Below, in pieces: positions 22,263 through 31,530 of a stretch of 64,000 nt of DNA (position 1 is its first letter; every line of letters starts with the position of its first letter). Source of the DNA: Epiperipatus broadwayi (Eukaryota > Onychophora > Udeonychophora > Euonychophora > Peripatidae); NCBI GenBank assembly GCA_028023455.1, contig JAQFVV010000113.1, forward strand, positions 1,054,001 through 1,118,000. The letters run 5' to 3'. The position numbers were made by a program, and so were the translations under genes. Under the pieces are notes generated by a model. That model made no database searches, had not been told where the DNA came from, and worked only from the letters and a program-made list of their open reading frames with translations.

Positions 22263-22644
22263 GCATATATGTGTTTAGGTGTATCAGTGTTATTAGATAG
22301 AGTGGAGAGAGGTGGGTGGTGTGAAAGTCTGTGCTCATATACCCTATATTACATATATATAACCACAGGTATATAACAAGCCTGTGTTTCAGTTATTTAC
22401 TTGAATAGAAATTTATTAAAAATATACTGAAAATATTGTTTAATATGTAAGACTAAAAAGCTATAATGTAAATCTAGAGTCTAATATTTAGCAATTTTTT
22501 TTTTTTAATAAAATAAACATTATAATAATCAATGAATTTTACTAGCACAGTGTCAGATTGTCATTCTATTTAGAAGGTAATAAACCTTTCTCACTAGCAC
22601 TGTACATAATATTAAATCAGTGGTGTTAACTTATATACAAGTAT

Positions 22645-23000
22645 TAACATGTAAAATTAGTAGCATGCTAATGAGCTCTAAACAAGCTTTTTTTTATTAT
22701 GATAAATGCTACTACAAGAAAAGGCATTCAAATCATCATTATCTTAGATTGTCCCCATCCCCAGACCGGTTTCGACCTATGGATCTCTTCAGTTAGGAGT
22801 TGGAACATTAGATTCAAAAAACCAACTCAAGCTAAGCATTTATCTAAAAATTAATTGTCAAGAAGATCTTAAACTTTTAGACATCTGCATATCTTTAAAG
22901 TCAGCTCTCCAATTGAAAAAATCATATGGGCCTGAAAAAAAAACCTCCTTAGAGCTCATTAGCATGCTCTTAATTTTGCATATTGATAAATGCAAGCTAC
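22645..23000. mobile_element. Small TIR element carrying a GUC hammerhead
   Basis: Inverted ends of about 36 bp: AAAATTAGTAGCATGCTAAT… near 22655 and AGAGCTCATTAGCATGCTC near 22953. The centre shares sequence with 38940-39310 (hammerhead, then TAAACTTTTAGACATCTGCA, then CATATGGGCCTGAA). No coding capacity. Confidence 0.6.
22759..22797 (-). ncRNA. Hammerhead ribozyme, family B (GUC)
   Basis: Minus strand: CCTAA (22793-22797) against TGGGG (22759-22763), partly paired; CTGAAGA (22786-22792; position 7 may be any base); stem II GATC/GGTC with loop CATA (22774-22785); GAAA 22770-22773; stem III ACCGGT; GUC cleavage triplet before 22763. The core is complete; stem I has an A-G mismatch. Confidence 0.65.
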
Positions 23001-24733
23001 ATATAAGTCATGTGATATATAACTTTTTATAATTACTAAGTATTAACATATATACAGGGGGAAAAAGAATTTACTTGACATAAGATGAATAACTTATAAC
23101 AATATATTCATTATGACTAGTGTTTGATGGCAGATAAAAATGACTGTTTTATGTAGATGAGTGTATACTTTATATGCCTCATATCATTCTAAAATAATGT
23201 ACAACTAATAAAAATATTTGCGCTGCCAAATTTTGCTCTTATTACTTCTAGGTAGATATTTTAGTGCATATAAATACGATTATACCATTCTATTTTTTTT
23301 TAAAAAATATTTTTTTTCATTGTCAAAAATTACAGAGATAAGAGCAAACCACATGATTTTAAGAATATGAATAGTTAGTATGGCTTAATAAGGAGGAAAA
23401 TTTTTATATTTTTCTTCAGCAATGGTTTAATGTTAATTATTTGCTTGTAAAAGATAAAGTACTGTAAAGATGAGAAGTATGGACAACTTTGAAAAATGTT
23501 TATCATATCTTCTGGATGATTATTATACAAGACACATTGGAATCAGATTTAATTTAAAATAGTCAATAAAAAAAAATTTGGTAGGAATTGTGACAAGTAA
23601 AATGTTAAACAAAAATTTCAACCATGATTGAGAAACACACATATTTCAGAATTTGATTAAAATTTTGAAATTGGAAGGGTTGACCATAGATGTCTGTTGG
23701 GATATATAATTTTTTTCAATCTTTACATGAAACACCAACCAATGATTTGATATTATAATTGTCCAACAGATCTACATGCCTGATAGTGTGGTCAGTAAAA
23801 AAGGAATGTCTTGCATATGGAAGTGGAGCAAGCAATGTTATATGTTAAGGAGTTGCTTTTAGAATTGGGATAACTACAGTTGTGATATATATTTTAGCTC
23901 TGAAATAGGATACAAATAATTGAGGACATATCAGATTAAATATGAAAGCAAGCACTTGTAATTGATAGAAGATGTGATGATGATCACCAGATATATGATT
24001 TTATTGTGGATGTGAGATTTTTAATAATAGTCATGAAAAGATGCTTCCCTGGACTATAGTAAGCAAGTATATCACTCAGAATAGCATTAACTATACAAAC
24101 TTTTGCTATAAGATAAAGTAATTTTGGATAGAAAGCTTTTATTTGACAGATAGCAGATATCAAAAATTCAGATAAAAAATTATTTAATGCAAATTTATTT
24201 TATTCACTATATATATATATATATTTGCAAGCTTATTAAATTATCTCATTATGAGACTGCCTGCAAAAATAATTCTTAGTAATGTATTTGGAATGAGATT
24301 ATTCTGTGATATGATCAAGGCAATATTAAGTCATTTACATGTTATATAGCAATAGATAAAAACAACAGTTATATTATTAAAATGTAGCTTTAGTCTAATG
24401 AAGATATGCAAATTAACAATGTAATAGTAAAAGATAACATTATATACATTGTATATTGGTGAAATGTACTTTTTTTAATAACTCATTTTGAAGTCTCTTG
24501 ATAACTTAAGGCTTTAAATTTAAATTAGTTATTATTTATAATAAAAAGGGAAGAGTAGAGAATAAGAAAGTAAAAAAATAAAAAAGTTATTCTGTACTTT
24601 CAAAATAATATTAAAAATTATTAAATAAATATTAAATACTATGAAAAAAGATTAAAGTAATATTCTTTTAGGAGTTTAGGAAAAGAACCTGAAATTTTAG
24701 AAATAAGTATGTATTAAAAAATGTAAGTATGTA
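23001..24733. other. Non-coding DNA, nothing recognised
   Basis: AT-rich without a supported gene or structured RNA. The frame in this stretch is broken throughout on both strands. A TA run lies at 24200-24220. Confidence 0.5.
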
Positions 24734-24985
24734 TTAAAAAAATTAAAAGAGTGAAGTGGAGTTGGGCTGGCCATATTGCTAGAAGAGATGATAATAGATG
24801 GACAATTGAAATCTTAAACTAAATTCCAAGAGATTGTAAAAGACTCATAAAAAGACCACATTTGAGATGGATGAATGAAATAAGAAAGTGTGCAGGGGTG
24901 ATGTAAGAAGAGAAGCTAAAGATCAAAGAAGATGGATTGAACTTGGAGAGACCTTTATCCTGCAGTAGATTGATAATGGTTGATG
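24734..24985 (+). pseudogene. RTE-type LINE 3' fragment
   Basis: Matches the final 85 codons of the LINE at 10486-12648 ([14 protein letters not shown] block onward). It has an in-frame stop where the intact copy has Trp (LN-stop-IPRDCK), a second near GVM, and a further stop near the end. Ends with GATAATGGTTGATGAT. Older than the main copy. Confidence 0.8.
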
Positions 24986-25263
24986 ATATTTAAAAATGTG
25001 TATAAATTTGTAATGTTAGTTTGGAAAAATAATTTAATTAAAGGGATAAGTACAACTTTATTTATTGAAAATGCTATAATCAGATTAAACAGGTGAAAAT
25101 GTTTATGGAAAAAATAAGGTAGTTTGCTTATGGAAAATAGCAATGGCAGTCAGTCAATGAAATTGTACTTAAATAAGTTTGAGTTATGCTATTTTGATTC
25201 ATACCAAGAAAATAAACATTATATAAATAAGGATCAATTGAAACCATTATATATATATATATA

Positions 25264-27415
25264 TTGTAACGGGACAGCGTTACATAGGGTTTAAATCTAG
25301 GAAAATATATATATCATCACGAGACAGGCCGATGTAAACAAACACACACACATTCAAGCAATACAAAAGATTCTTAGCGTTACATTTGTAACCTTTAATA
25401 GTTTTCTTCCCATTTGAAACTACATTTATAAAATACAGATAATAATTGTCTAATTAAATAGTTAAGGCTTTCACATAAAATTATTAATATAACATTCTCT
25501 AAAAATATAATAAAAGAAAATATAATATGCTCTAATAAAAATTCAAAGATAATTTCCACTCGTATACGCCACGGGATATTTAAAATGTTTATTGTTAAAT
25601 TATAGTTTTAGCAAAGGTAAAACTCATAGAAAAGATTTGAGAAAAGATTAAATGCTCGACTTCTAAAATTAATGTAGATTGTATTGTTCTTGTAAAAACA
25701 CGCACACGCATGCACTCAAAGTGTGAATGAATAAGGTTTGTTAACTGAGATTGCAACATGAGATTGCCGAGACCAAAATTTGCCTAAAGCAAAAGGGATT
25801 GAGTGAACATTACGTCAAACACGGACCTGAACGACAACTCTTAAACATATGGAACTCTGGGGGGAGATTGGATCCCAAGATAAGGATCACCTCTTATAAA
25901 TATCAAACAAAATCTATTCAATGGGCTTGTTCTAGCTTTTTTTGATTTGGTTGACTTAACTTAACTTAACGTGTATTGTTAATATTGTTGCTGAAAGTGT
26001 TCTTCACTCAATGTGCCTATTTAATATAGCGTGATATAAGATAATATTCTTTCAGTTTGCCGTATCCAAATCCAAGATGATCGTTATGAAATTAATACTT
26101 AGAGCGTCGATTGTCATGAGGGGCTAGAAAACCCTTCAGTGATTGATCGACGCTCCGCCACCAAATATCTCCGAAGCTATGAAAATTCAATAACATCTCC
26201 ACGTGAAATTAATGCTCCAACCTAATCATTATGTTCCGAGAAATACCAACATCGTCCAGACCATGCTATGCTCACTTTAAAATCACTTCACTATGAAAGC
26301 CATCTCCCACGTTCAAACCCTCGTCTCACTCGAAGCAGCGGAAGTCAAAATCAAAATCCTAGGTAATAGTTTATTTTTTATTATGTTTCATTCACTCAAT
26401 TCGTAAATTCTTAAAGGCAATCTCATAGTTAACTAACATACACTTGCGTAAATAAATCATAAATTTGCTGTAATATTTAATCTATTATTGTAATCTATCT
26501 TAATCGTAGGACTTTTCAAAACATGAACTTTGAACTTAAGTGATATCTAATAAACCATAATCCGTACTCTCAAAATGTAAAAAGGAAACTTGTATTTATC
26601 ATTCATACTTTATTATGTTTAATATGTTTCTCTGCGAGCGTGAATGTGTGTATGTGCGTGTGCGAATAAAATTCAAATTAATATTTTATATTCAATAAAT
26701 TCGTTCAGTATATAAACAAGTCGAGCATTTCTCAAGTCTTTTCATACAATTAAAGTCTTATCTCAGTTACTCTTGATCATTAATAAATTTATCATTAAAT
26801 TATATTTATTTAGATTTATTTTCAATGTTTCTTTTAAATGTAATATGCCAACATCGTGCCGTAAGTCACGATGTTTATTTATTTCCCTTTAGTTAAGATA
26901 GACTTAAGAATTGGGCGGGTCTATAATAAATATGTAAACAAATGTCAAACAATTATATTGAGTATAGCAGATAAGGGGGGATGATCTTATAAGCCTATTG
27001 TTCGGGGCATAAACGAACCGCCGTATTGGTCATAAACAACCAATAATCAAGTCTAGTGCTAGGATCAATCAGTTAGCAAACTAAACTTCTTTCCCATTAG
27101 TGAACTGTGCGTCTTTTCCGTGAGGAGTTGTCTTTGAAAACAATCATATAACGGCCATGAGTAACCTTATTGGTCCATGCTGGGAGTTTGAGCTGGTGGG
27201 CGGGATTAGACTTCAAAATCGTTTTGATGTGACGTAAGGTGATGCGAGAAATTAAATTCCACTTAAATAATCGTATCTGGCGCCCCCTTGTGTGGATAGT
27301 GAATAACTATCGATATAAGTAAATAAATAAAGCTTTACGCTATGTCATGTTTATTTCGAAGCCCGAATCTCTGGTAGGAAAGTAGCGACGAATAATAATA
27401 TACGTCGTCCGGTAT
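25264..27415. mobile_element. LTR-like insertion of distinct composition
   Basis: A block clearly less AT-rich than its surroundings, bracketed by TA repeats at 25243-25263 and 27413-27424. It begins TGTAACGGGACAGCGTTACA, typical of many invertebrate LTR starts, and contains TGGCGCCCCCTTGTGTGG near 27278, which has the look of a primer-binding site. A TATA-like TTATAAATA lies near 25893. No coding frame or second LTR was found, so it may be a solo LTR plus leader. The frame at 25751-25945 is unidentified. Ends are provisional. Confidence 0.4.
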
Positions 27416-27791
27416 ATATATATAAGAATAAGTTAAGCATTATTACATATTAGGTCATTGTATTATCCCTTAGTTGAATTACTTGTTATTTTGATTGATT
27501 ACTTTATTATTGACTTAAGCTTTGATGAATTTTTATCCTTTCATATATTCTATATAAATCACTATATTATATATAAATAAATCAATGATATAATATAAAA
27601 TATCTTTATATAACAGCAATAATATACTTAATAATAATTATACATATATTAATTTTTACTCTTTTCAATGTGCTTAAACTAAATTTACAATTATGATGTG
27701 TGGCTTCTCCTTTTTCAGAGTCTGTAATTTCTCAGCCACTATGCCTAGAACAACCTGTTAGCCATTGTACATTCTCTTGCCATTCACCACC
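27416..27791. other. Non-coding DNA
   Basis: AT-rich DNA leading into a LINE fragment; 27690-27790 may be its 3' flank. Nothing else recognised. Confidence 0.4.
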
Positions 27792-28316
27792 CTAAGTTTT
27801 TCCCATATTCTTCTTTATCCTACTCCATCCCATTACCTTTATCATATCCATAGCCTCTATATCTAAATATTCCTTATTTTTCCCAAAACCAGCATAAAAA
27901 CCATAGTTACTTTGTTTATATTTATTCTTTTGCAACTTTATTTTTTGTACACTGTCTGTTTTCAGGCATTTAGGTTCAATTAATAGATGCCTAATATTTT
28001 CTATGCCTTCCTTACACAACTTGCAGATTAAGTCACTCACATTTTTTCGTTTATGTATATATTCTCTTGTTGCTAAAGATCTTGTTTGAGCCTTAAACAG
28101 TAAACTACTTTCGTTGCTATTATCATAAATTAACTCACACCCAATATTCCATTTACTTCTATATATATTTAAACTTTATTTATTTTCCATACTAGTTCTC
28201 CATTTATCCAACTCCCTATTCTTTATTAATGCATCTATTCTTCTATCCCATTCCTTGCTACTATAACAATCAACAGTTCTCCTAACACAATCATCCCACC
28301 TTTTGTATAAGTATAC
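27792..28316 (-). pseudogene. LINE C-terminal fragment with zinc-knuckle-like motif
   Basis: Minus strand. The readable part contains DLICKLCKEGIENIRHLL followed by a Cys, the CX2C…H…C pattern found at the C-terminus of many LINE polyproteins. Upstream in the same frame come WDDCVRRTVDC, a stop near 28178, then SKWNIGCELIYDN and SLLFKAQTRSL, typical of the region just before that motif. It is from a different family than the RTE-type LINE. No reverse transcriptase block survives here. Confidence 0.55.
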
Positions 28317-28319
28317 TGA

Positions 28320-29030
28320 CATAAAGATCTACATTGCATACATAATGACATCTATATTTTTTTTTATAAAATTAACTATAACCTATTAAAACCATCTGTG
28401 TAAATGTCTATTACATAACATTTCATTTATTTATCATTAGCAATTATTAGTCAAATTAATTGATCTTTTATATATGTTGATACAATTATTTTTATTATAA
28501 TTAATGTAATTGATTTCATATATTTTTCTTCTAATATATGACATAAAGTATTTATTTTTTTGACACAATCTATTTTATGTCCATATTTTAAATAATGACT
28601 ATATAAGACAGATCTATTATCTTTTCTATTAATAGCATTATTATGTTCTACTGCTCTTTCGTCTAACTGTTTCCTTGTATGTTCATAATAAACCATGCAA
28701 CAACTTCTACAAGTAATAAAATAGATTGTGTTAAAAATATAAATTCTTTAAATTATGTTAAACAAACTAATAGAAGATATATGAAACCAATTACATTAAT
28801 TACAACAAAAATAATTGTATGAACATACATAAAACATCAATTAATTTGACTAATAATTGGCTAATGATAAATGAATGGAGGGTTATATATTTTTACACAG
28901 TTTTTTTTTTGTTATTGTTTTTTGTGTGTGTTGCTTTTAATGTCTTAAAATTATTGTATGGTTTTAATAGGTTATAGTTAATTTTACAAAAAAAAAGTGA
29001 TAGATGTCACTATTTATATAATGTAGATTG
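28320..29030. mobile_element. Palindromic Penelope-like element remnant
   Basis: Left (28320-28500) and right (28780-29030) segments are reverse complements: ACTATAACCTATTAAAACCA near 28375 against its complement near 28962, and the TTGATACAATTATTTTTATT block near 28478 against its partner near 28800. The GIY-YIG fragment lies towards the centre. As at 4427-4995 the PLE end has been duplicated head to head. Confidence 0.55.
28451..28731 (-). pseudogene. PLE GIY-YIG endonuclease fragment
   Basis: Minus-strand frame from about 28731 without ATG: NTIYFITCRSCCMVYYEHT, then RKQLDERAVEHNNA, then NRSVLYSHYLKYGHKIDC. This is the PLE GIY-YIG layout: an IYxIxC-xx-C start with paired cysteines, Y-x-G-x-T (here YYEHT, so the second motif is damaged), the R-x-x-E-H helix and the H…GHxID block. 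In the intact enzyme the domain nicks DNA for target-primed synthesis. The frame then drifts into non-homologous sequence. A diverged copy of the same domain type lies at 41985-42175. Confidence 0.65.
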
Positions 29031-29148
29031 CACATTGAAAAGGCAAAAATTAATATTTGCCGAAAAGAGCTTTTTTATGTATAATTATTATTTAAATATA
29101 TATAAAAGCAGCATAATGGTTTTAACTTCTTTTAATTTTTGATGATAT

Positions 29149-29615
29149 ATATATACTTAATCAATCAAATTATACATAACTCAAAATAATAGTCAACTGG
29201 CAATTTAATTTAACACCATCAAATCGATTTTTGTTCACAAATGAACCTTCTTGAGATGCTATTTTTAAAATTAATCATGTGACAATAAACATTCTACAGC
29301 TTTATACACTCTCTAGTGGTCATCACTAAAAATAAACCCATGAAAAGATTAAAAAATATTATTTTTATAAATTTACATATATTTTTTTTATTCATTTATT
29401 TCTTTTTTATACTTACTATTTACATATGTGTAAATTTATAAAAATAATATTTTTTTATTTTTTCTTGGGTTTATAGAATGTTTATTGTTACATCATTAAT
29501 TTTAAAAATGGCATCTTGAGAAGGTTCATTTATGAACAAAAATAGATTTGATAATGTTAAATTAAATTGCCAGTTATCTATTATTTTGAGTTATGTATAA
29601 TTTGATTGGTTAATA
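29149..29615. mobile_element. Foldback MITE
   Basis: Inverted ends TTAATCAATCAAATTATACA (29158) and GTATAATTTGATTGGTTAA (29595-29613). The arms pair over about 120 bp (ATAACTCAAAATAATAG… with …CTATTATTTTGAGTTAT, and CAAATGAACCTTCTTGAGAT with its partner near 29517). The centre has a second inverted pair, AAAATATTATTTTTATAAAT near 29354. No coding capacity. Confidence 0.7.
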
Positions 29616-30111
29616 TAAGTTACTGAAAAATGACTGTGGGTGTGAGTGATTCTCCAGTCATTAGCAATGCAAAAATTGAGTTCTGTGTACTATTACAATC
29701 TAGGATTGTACTGAAAGAATTTTGTGATATCGGGATTGGTTTTTGTGAAAGATCAATATATCAGGGAGACCATATGATGCTAGTTTACACCCACTACTAT
29801 ATGATAATCTAATTAAGAGGTATCAGAAACACAAAAAACTCAGTATTATATCTTTGTCAGTTACAATTTGTAAAAATATATATATATATGCTTTAAAAAG
29901 ACAAGAAAAACATTCATATAAAAATGAAATAATATTTTAAAGTATTAAAAGTTAAATATAAATAAATATATAACTCAGATTAGATGTAAGTGAACAGGAA
30001 ATAAATGCAGCTTCTAATGAGTTATATCACATCTGCAATTCTATCACAACTATTTATCACCCCAGAAGTCAGATCAACCTCTCAGATCACAGATACATTA
30101 AAAAACATACA
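29616..30111. other. Non-coding DNA, nothing recognised
   Basis: An open frame at 29630-29812 shows no family motif. A TA run lies near 29875. Nothing else seen. Confidence 0.4.
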
Positions 30112-30392
30112 ACCTGTTTTAAATTTTAAAAAATTCTACTGAACCAAAGTATTTATCAAATAACTAATTATGTCATTATATATATATATAATGACATAAT
30201 TAGTTATAGCAATGATATATATTGCAGAGGCTTCTACTATGTGGTGATGCTGAACTGAGATCAGACCCATGTAGCTATCTGGCTTGCTATGCTGAGTTTG
30301 AAGACATTACGTGTCTAAAAGATTCATGCTTGCAAGCTGAATAGAAACTGTTTCATAAACGCTCAGAGTTTGTGTTTAGATCTAGTTTCTAA

Positions 30393-30452
30393 AATTCCTG
30401 TCTTTCACTGACGATAGCAAATAACTTGAAATCATGATCTGAAAGTGGAATT
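30393..30452 (+). ncRNA. Hammerhead ribozyme in the PLE leader
   Basis: Type I layout. Outer stem I AATTCC/GGAATT (30393-30398 with 30447-30452), internal loop TGT/T, inner stem I CTTTCA/TGAAAG (30402-30407 with 30440-30445). Core CTGACGA 30408-30414 and GAAA 30428-30431. Stem III ATCA/TGAT (30431-30438), self-complementary. Predicted cleavage after C30439 (AUC). Stem II (30415-30427) is weak: only A-T and G-C pairs around a 7-base loop, with a T-T mismatch next to the core. The two-part stem I with internal loop matches natural hammerheads that use loop-loop contacts. Confidence 0.75.
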
Positions 30453-30588
30453 AAAGTTAGAGATAGTGAATGCATGCTCTAACGTTTATGTAAACATATG
30501 CTTGACGGTGTTTTTGGTAGAACACCATCTGTTGACATATATATATAATGACATAATTAGTTATTTGATAAATACTTTGGTTCAGTAG

Positions 30589-31071
30589 CATTTTTTAAAA
30601 TTTAAAACAGGTCGTTCTTATAAAATTGTATGTAGAAATAGTAAATTGTTTGGAAATAAGAAAATTTCTTGGAAAAGGGGTGTTACATTGAATAATTTAT
30701 TAAATAATACAAAAGAAATTTTTGATAGAAAGACTATTCCTGGTGTAGTATATTTTATTCCTTGTTTATTTTGTAAGAAGGTATACATAGGTCAGAGTAG
30801 TTTGAGTTTAAATGAAAGGATAAAGGTTCATAAAAATAGAGTTAAAAATAGATATCTTAGTTCTGCTTTGTATGTCCATGAAAAAGATACAGGCCACACT
30901 ATTGATTTTGATGAAGCTAAGGTTGTCTTCTTTGAGAGAAATGAAATCAAAAGAAGAATTAAAGAATCTTTATTATTGAAAATTTATTATTCTGAAGCAA
31001 TTAACTTATTTAAGAGTTCTTTTAATATTAAGGGTGGATGGGAAGTGAATAGATTTATGCGTAATGGTTAA
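30589..31071 (+). CDS. PLE GIY-YIG endonuclease domain (partial frame)
   Basis: An open frame after the stop at 30586-30588, with no ATG, so it is the C-terminal remainder of a PLE polyprotein (reverse transcriptase plus GIY-YIG). Visible in order: KTGRSYKIVC linker, IPGVVYFIPCLFC (the GIY strand and a CX2C pair), KKVYIGQSS (the YIG strand), LNERIKVHKNR (the conserved Arg and His helix), YVHEKDTGHTIDF, and VVFFERNEIKRRIKESLLLK with the conserved Glu. The order and spacing are those of PLE endonucleases, which are distinct from APE endonucleases of LINEs. No frame break occurs in 160 codons, so this is the best preserved PLE frame here. It cannot act alone without its reverse transcriptase. 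Confidence 0.8.
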   Translation, partial: HFLKFKTGRSYKIVCRNSKLFGNKKISWKRGVTLNNLLNNTKEIFDRKTIPGVVYFIPCLFCKKVYIGQSSLSLNERIKVHKNRVKNRYLSSALYVHEKDTGHTIDFDEAKVVFFERNEIKRRIKESLLLKIYYSEAINLFKSSFNIKGGWEVNRFMRNG

Positions 31072-31244
31072 TATTATATATATTGTATAGTTTTTGTAGT
31101 TCTTTACACTTGAGAAGTCTGCTTGTAGCAGTGAAACCTTTGGTTGTGTTTTAATATTATTTTTATGCTGGTCTAGTTGAATTTTGGATTTGGGGTAATT
31201 TTAATTATATATTGACTAGTTTAGCTTTATGCTTGTAATGTTTA

Positions 31245-31530
31245 TATATATATATATTGTAACTATTTATTTTAATATAAGATTTGTAACTATTTAAATT
31301 AATATAAGATTTGTAACTATTTAAATTAACACAGAAATACACCTCTCTCAGGTGTGTGGCATATTTCAATCCCTATTTGGCATGCCATTTGTAACTATAA
31401 TTTGTAACTATTTTAATATGTCACATTTGTAACCATAATAAATATTTAGATAGGGGAAATTATTAATTATTAGATATATGCCTATCCAATCTGTACCATT
31501 TGTAACTATATTAATTCATCATAGCATAGA
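31245..31530 (+). repeat. TTTGTAACTAT short tandem repeats
   Basis: TTGTAACTATTTAAATTAAT units with a 27-28-bp period start at about 31257, 31284 and 31312; the core TTTGTAACTAT returns near 31389, 31403, 31428 and 31499. Follows a TA run at 31242-31256. Confidence 0.6.

Larger units (their letters stand above)
21625..22350. mobile_element. Hammerhead foldback family A, well-preserved copy
   Basis: A nearly perfect palindrome: left arm 21625-21943 and right arm 22031-22350 (about 320 bp each) with an 87-bp loop. The ends are AATATAGGGTATATGAGCAC and its complement. Each arm contains a hammerhead motif, so each DNA strand reads one ribozyme and one anti-ribozyme. There is no coding capacity; open frames across the arms are by-products of the palindrome. 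The good match between arms suggests recent origin or gene conversion between arms. Mobilisation mechanism unknown; the hammerhead content recalls retrozymes and PLE terminal repeats. Confidence 0.8.
30112..31250 (+). mobile_element. Penelope-like element with inverted leader and GIY-YIG frame
   Basis: From left: an inverted copy of the leader edge (30112-30190, complement of 30536-30612), a 330-bp leader containing a hammerhead ribozyme, then an open frame coding the GIY-YIG endonuclease (30589-31071) and a 3' region up to a TA run near 31245. The reverse transcriptase that should precede the endonuclease is absent, so this is an internally deleted or 5'-truncated copy. Hammerheads in PLEs are established knowledge; here the ribozyme sits 140 bp upstream of surviving coding sequence. 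Confidence 0.7.
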
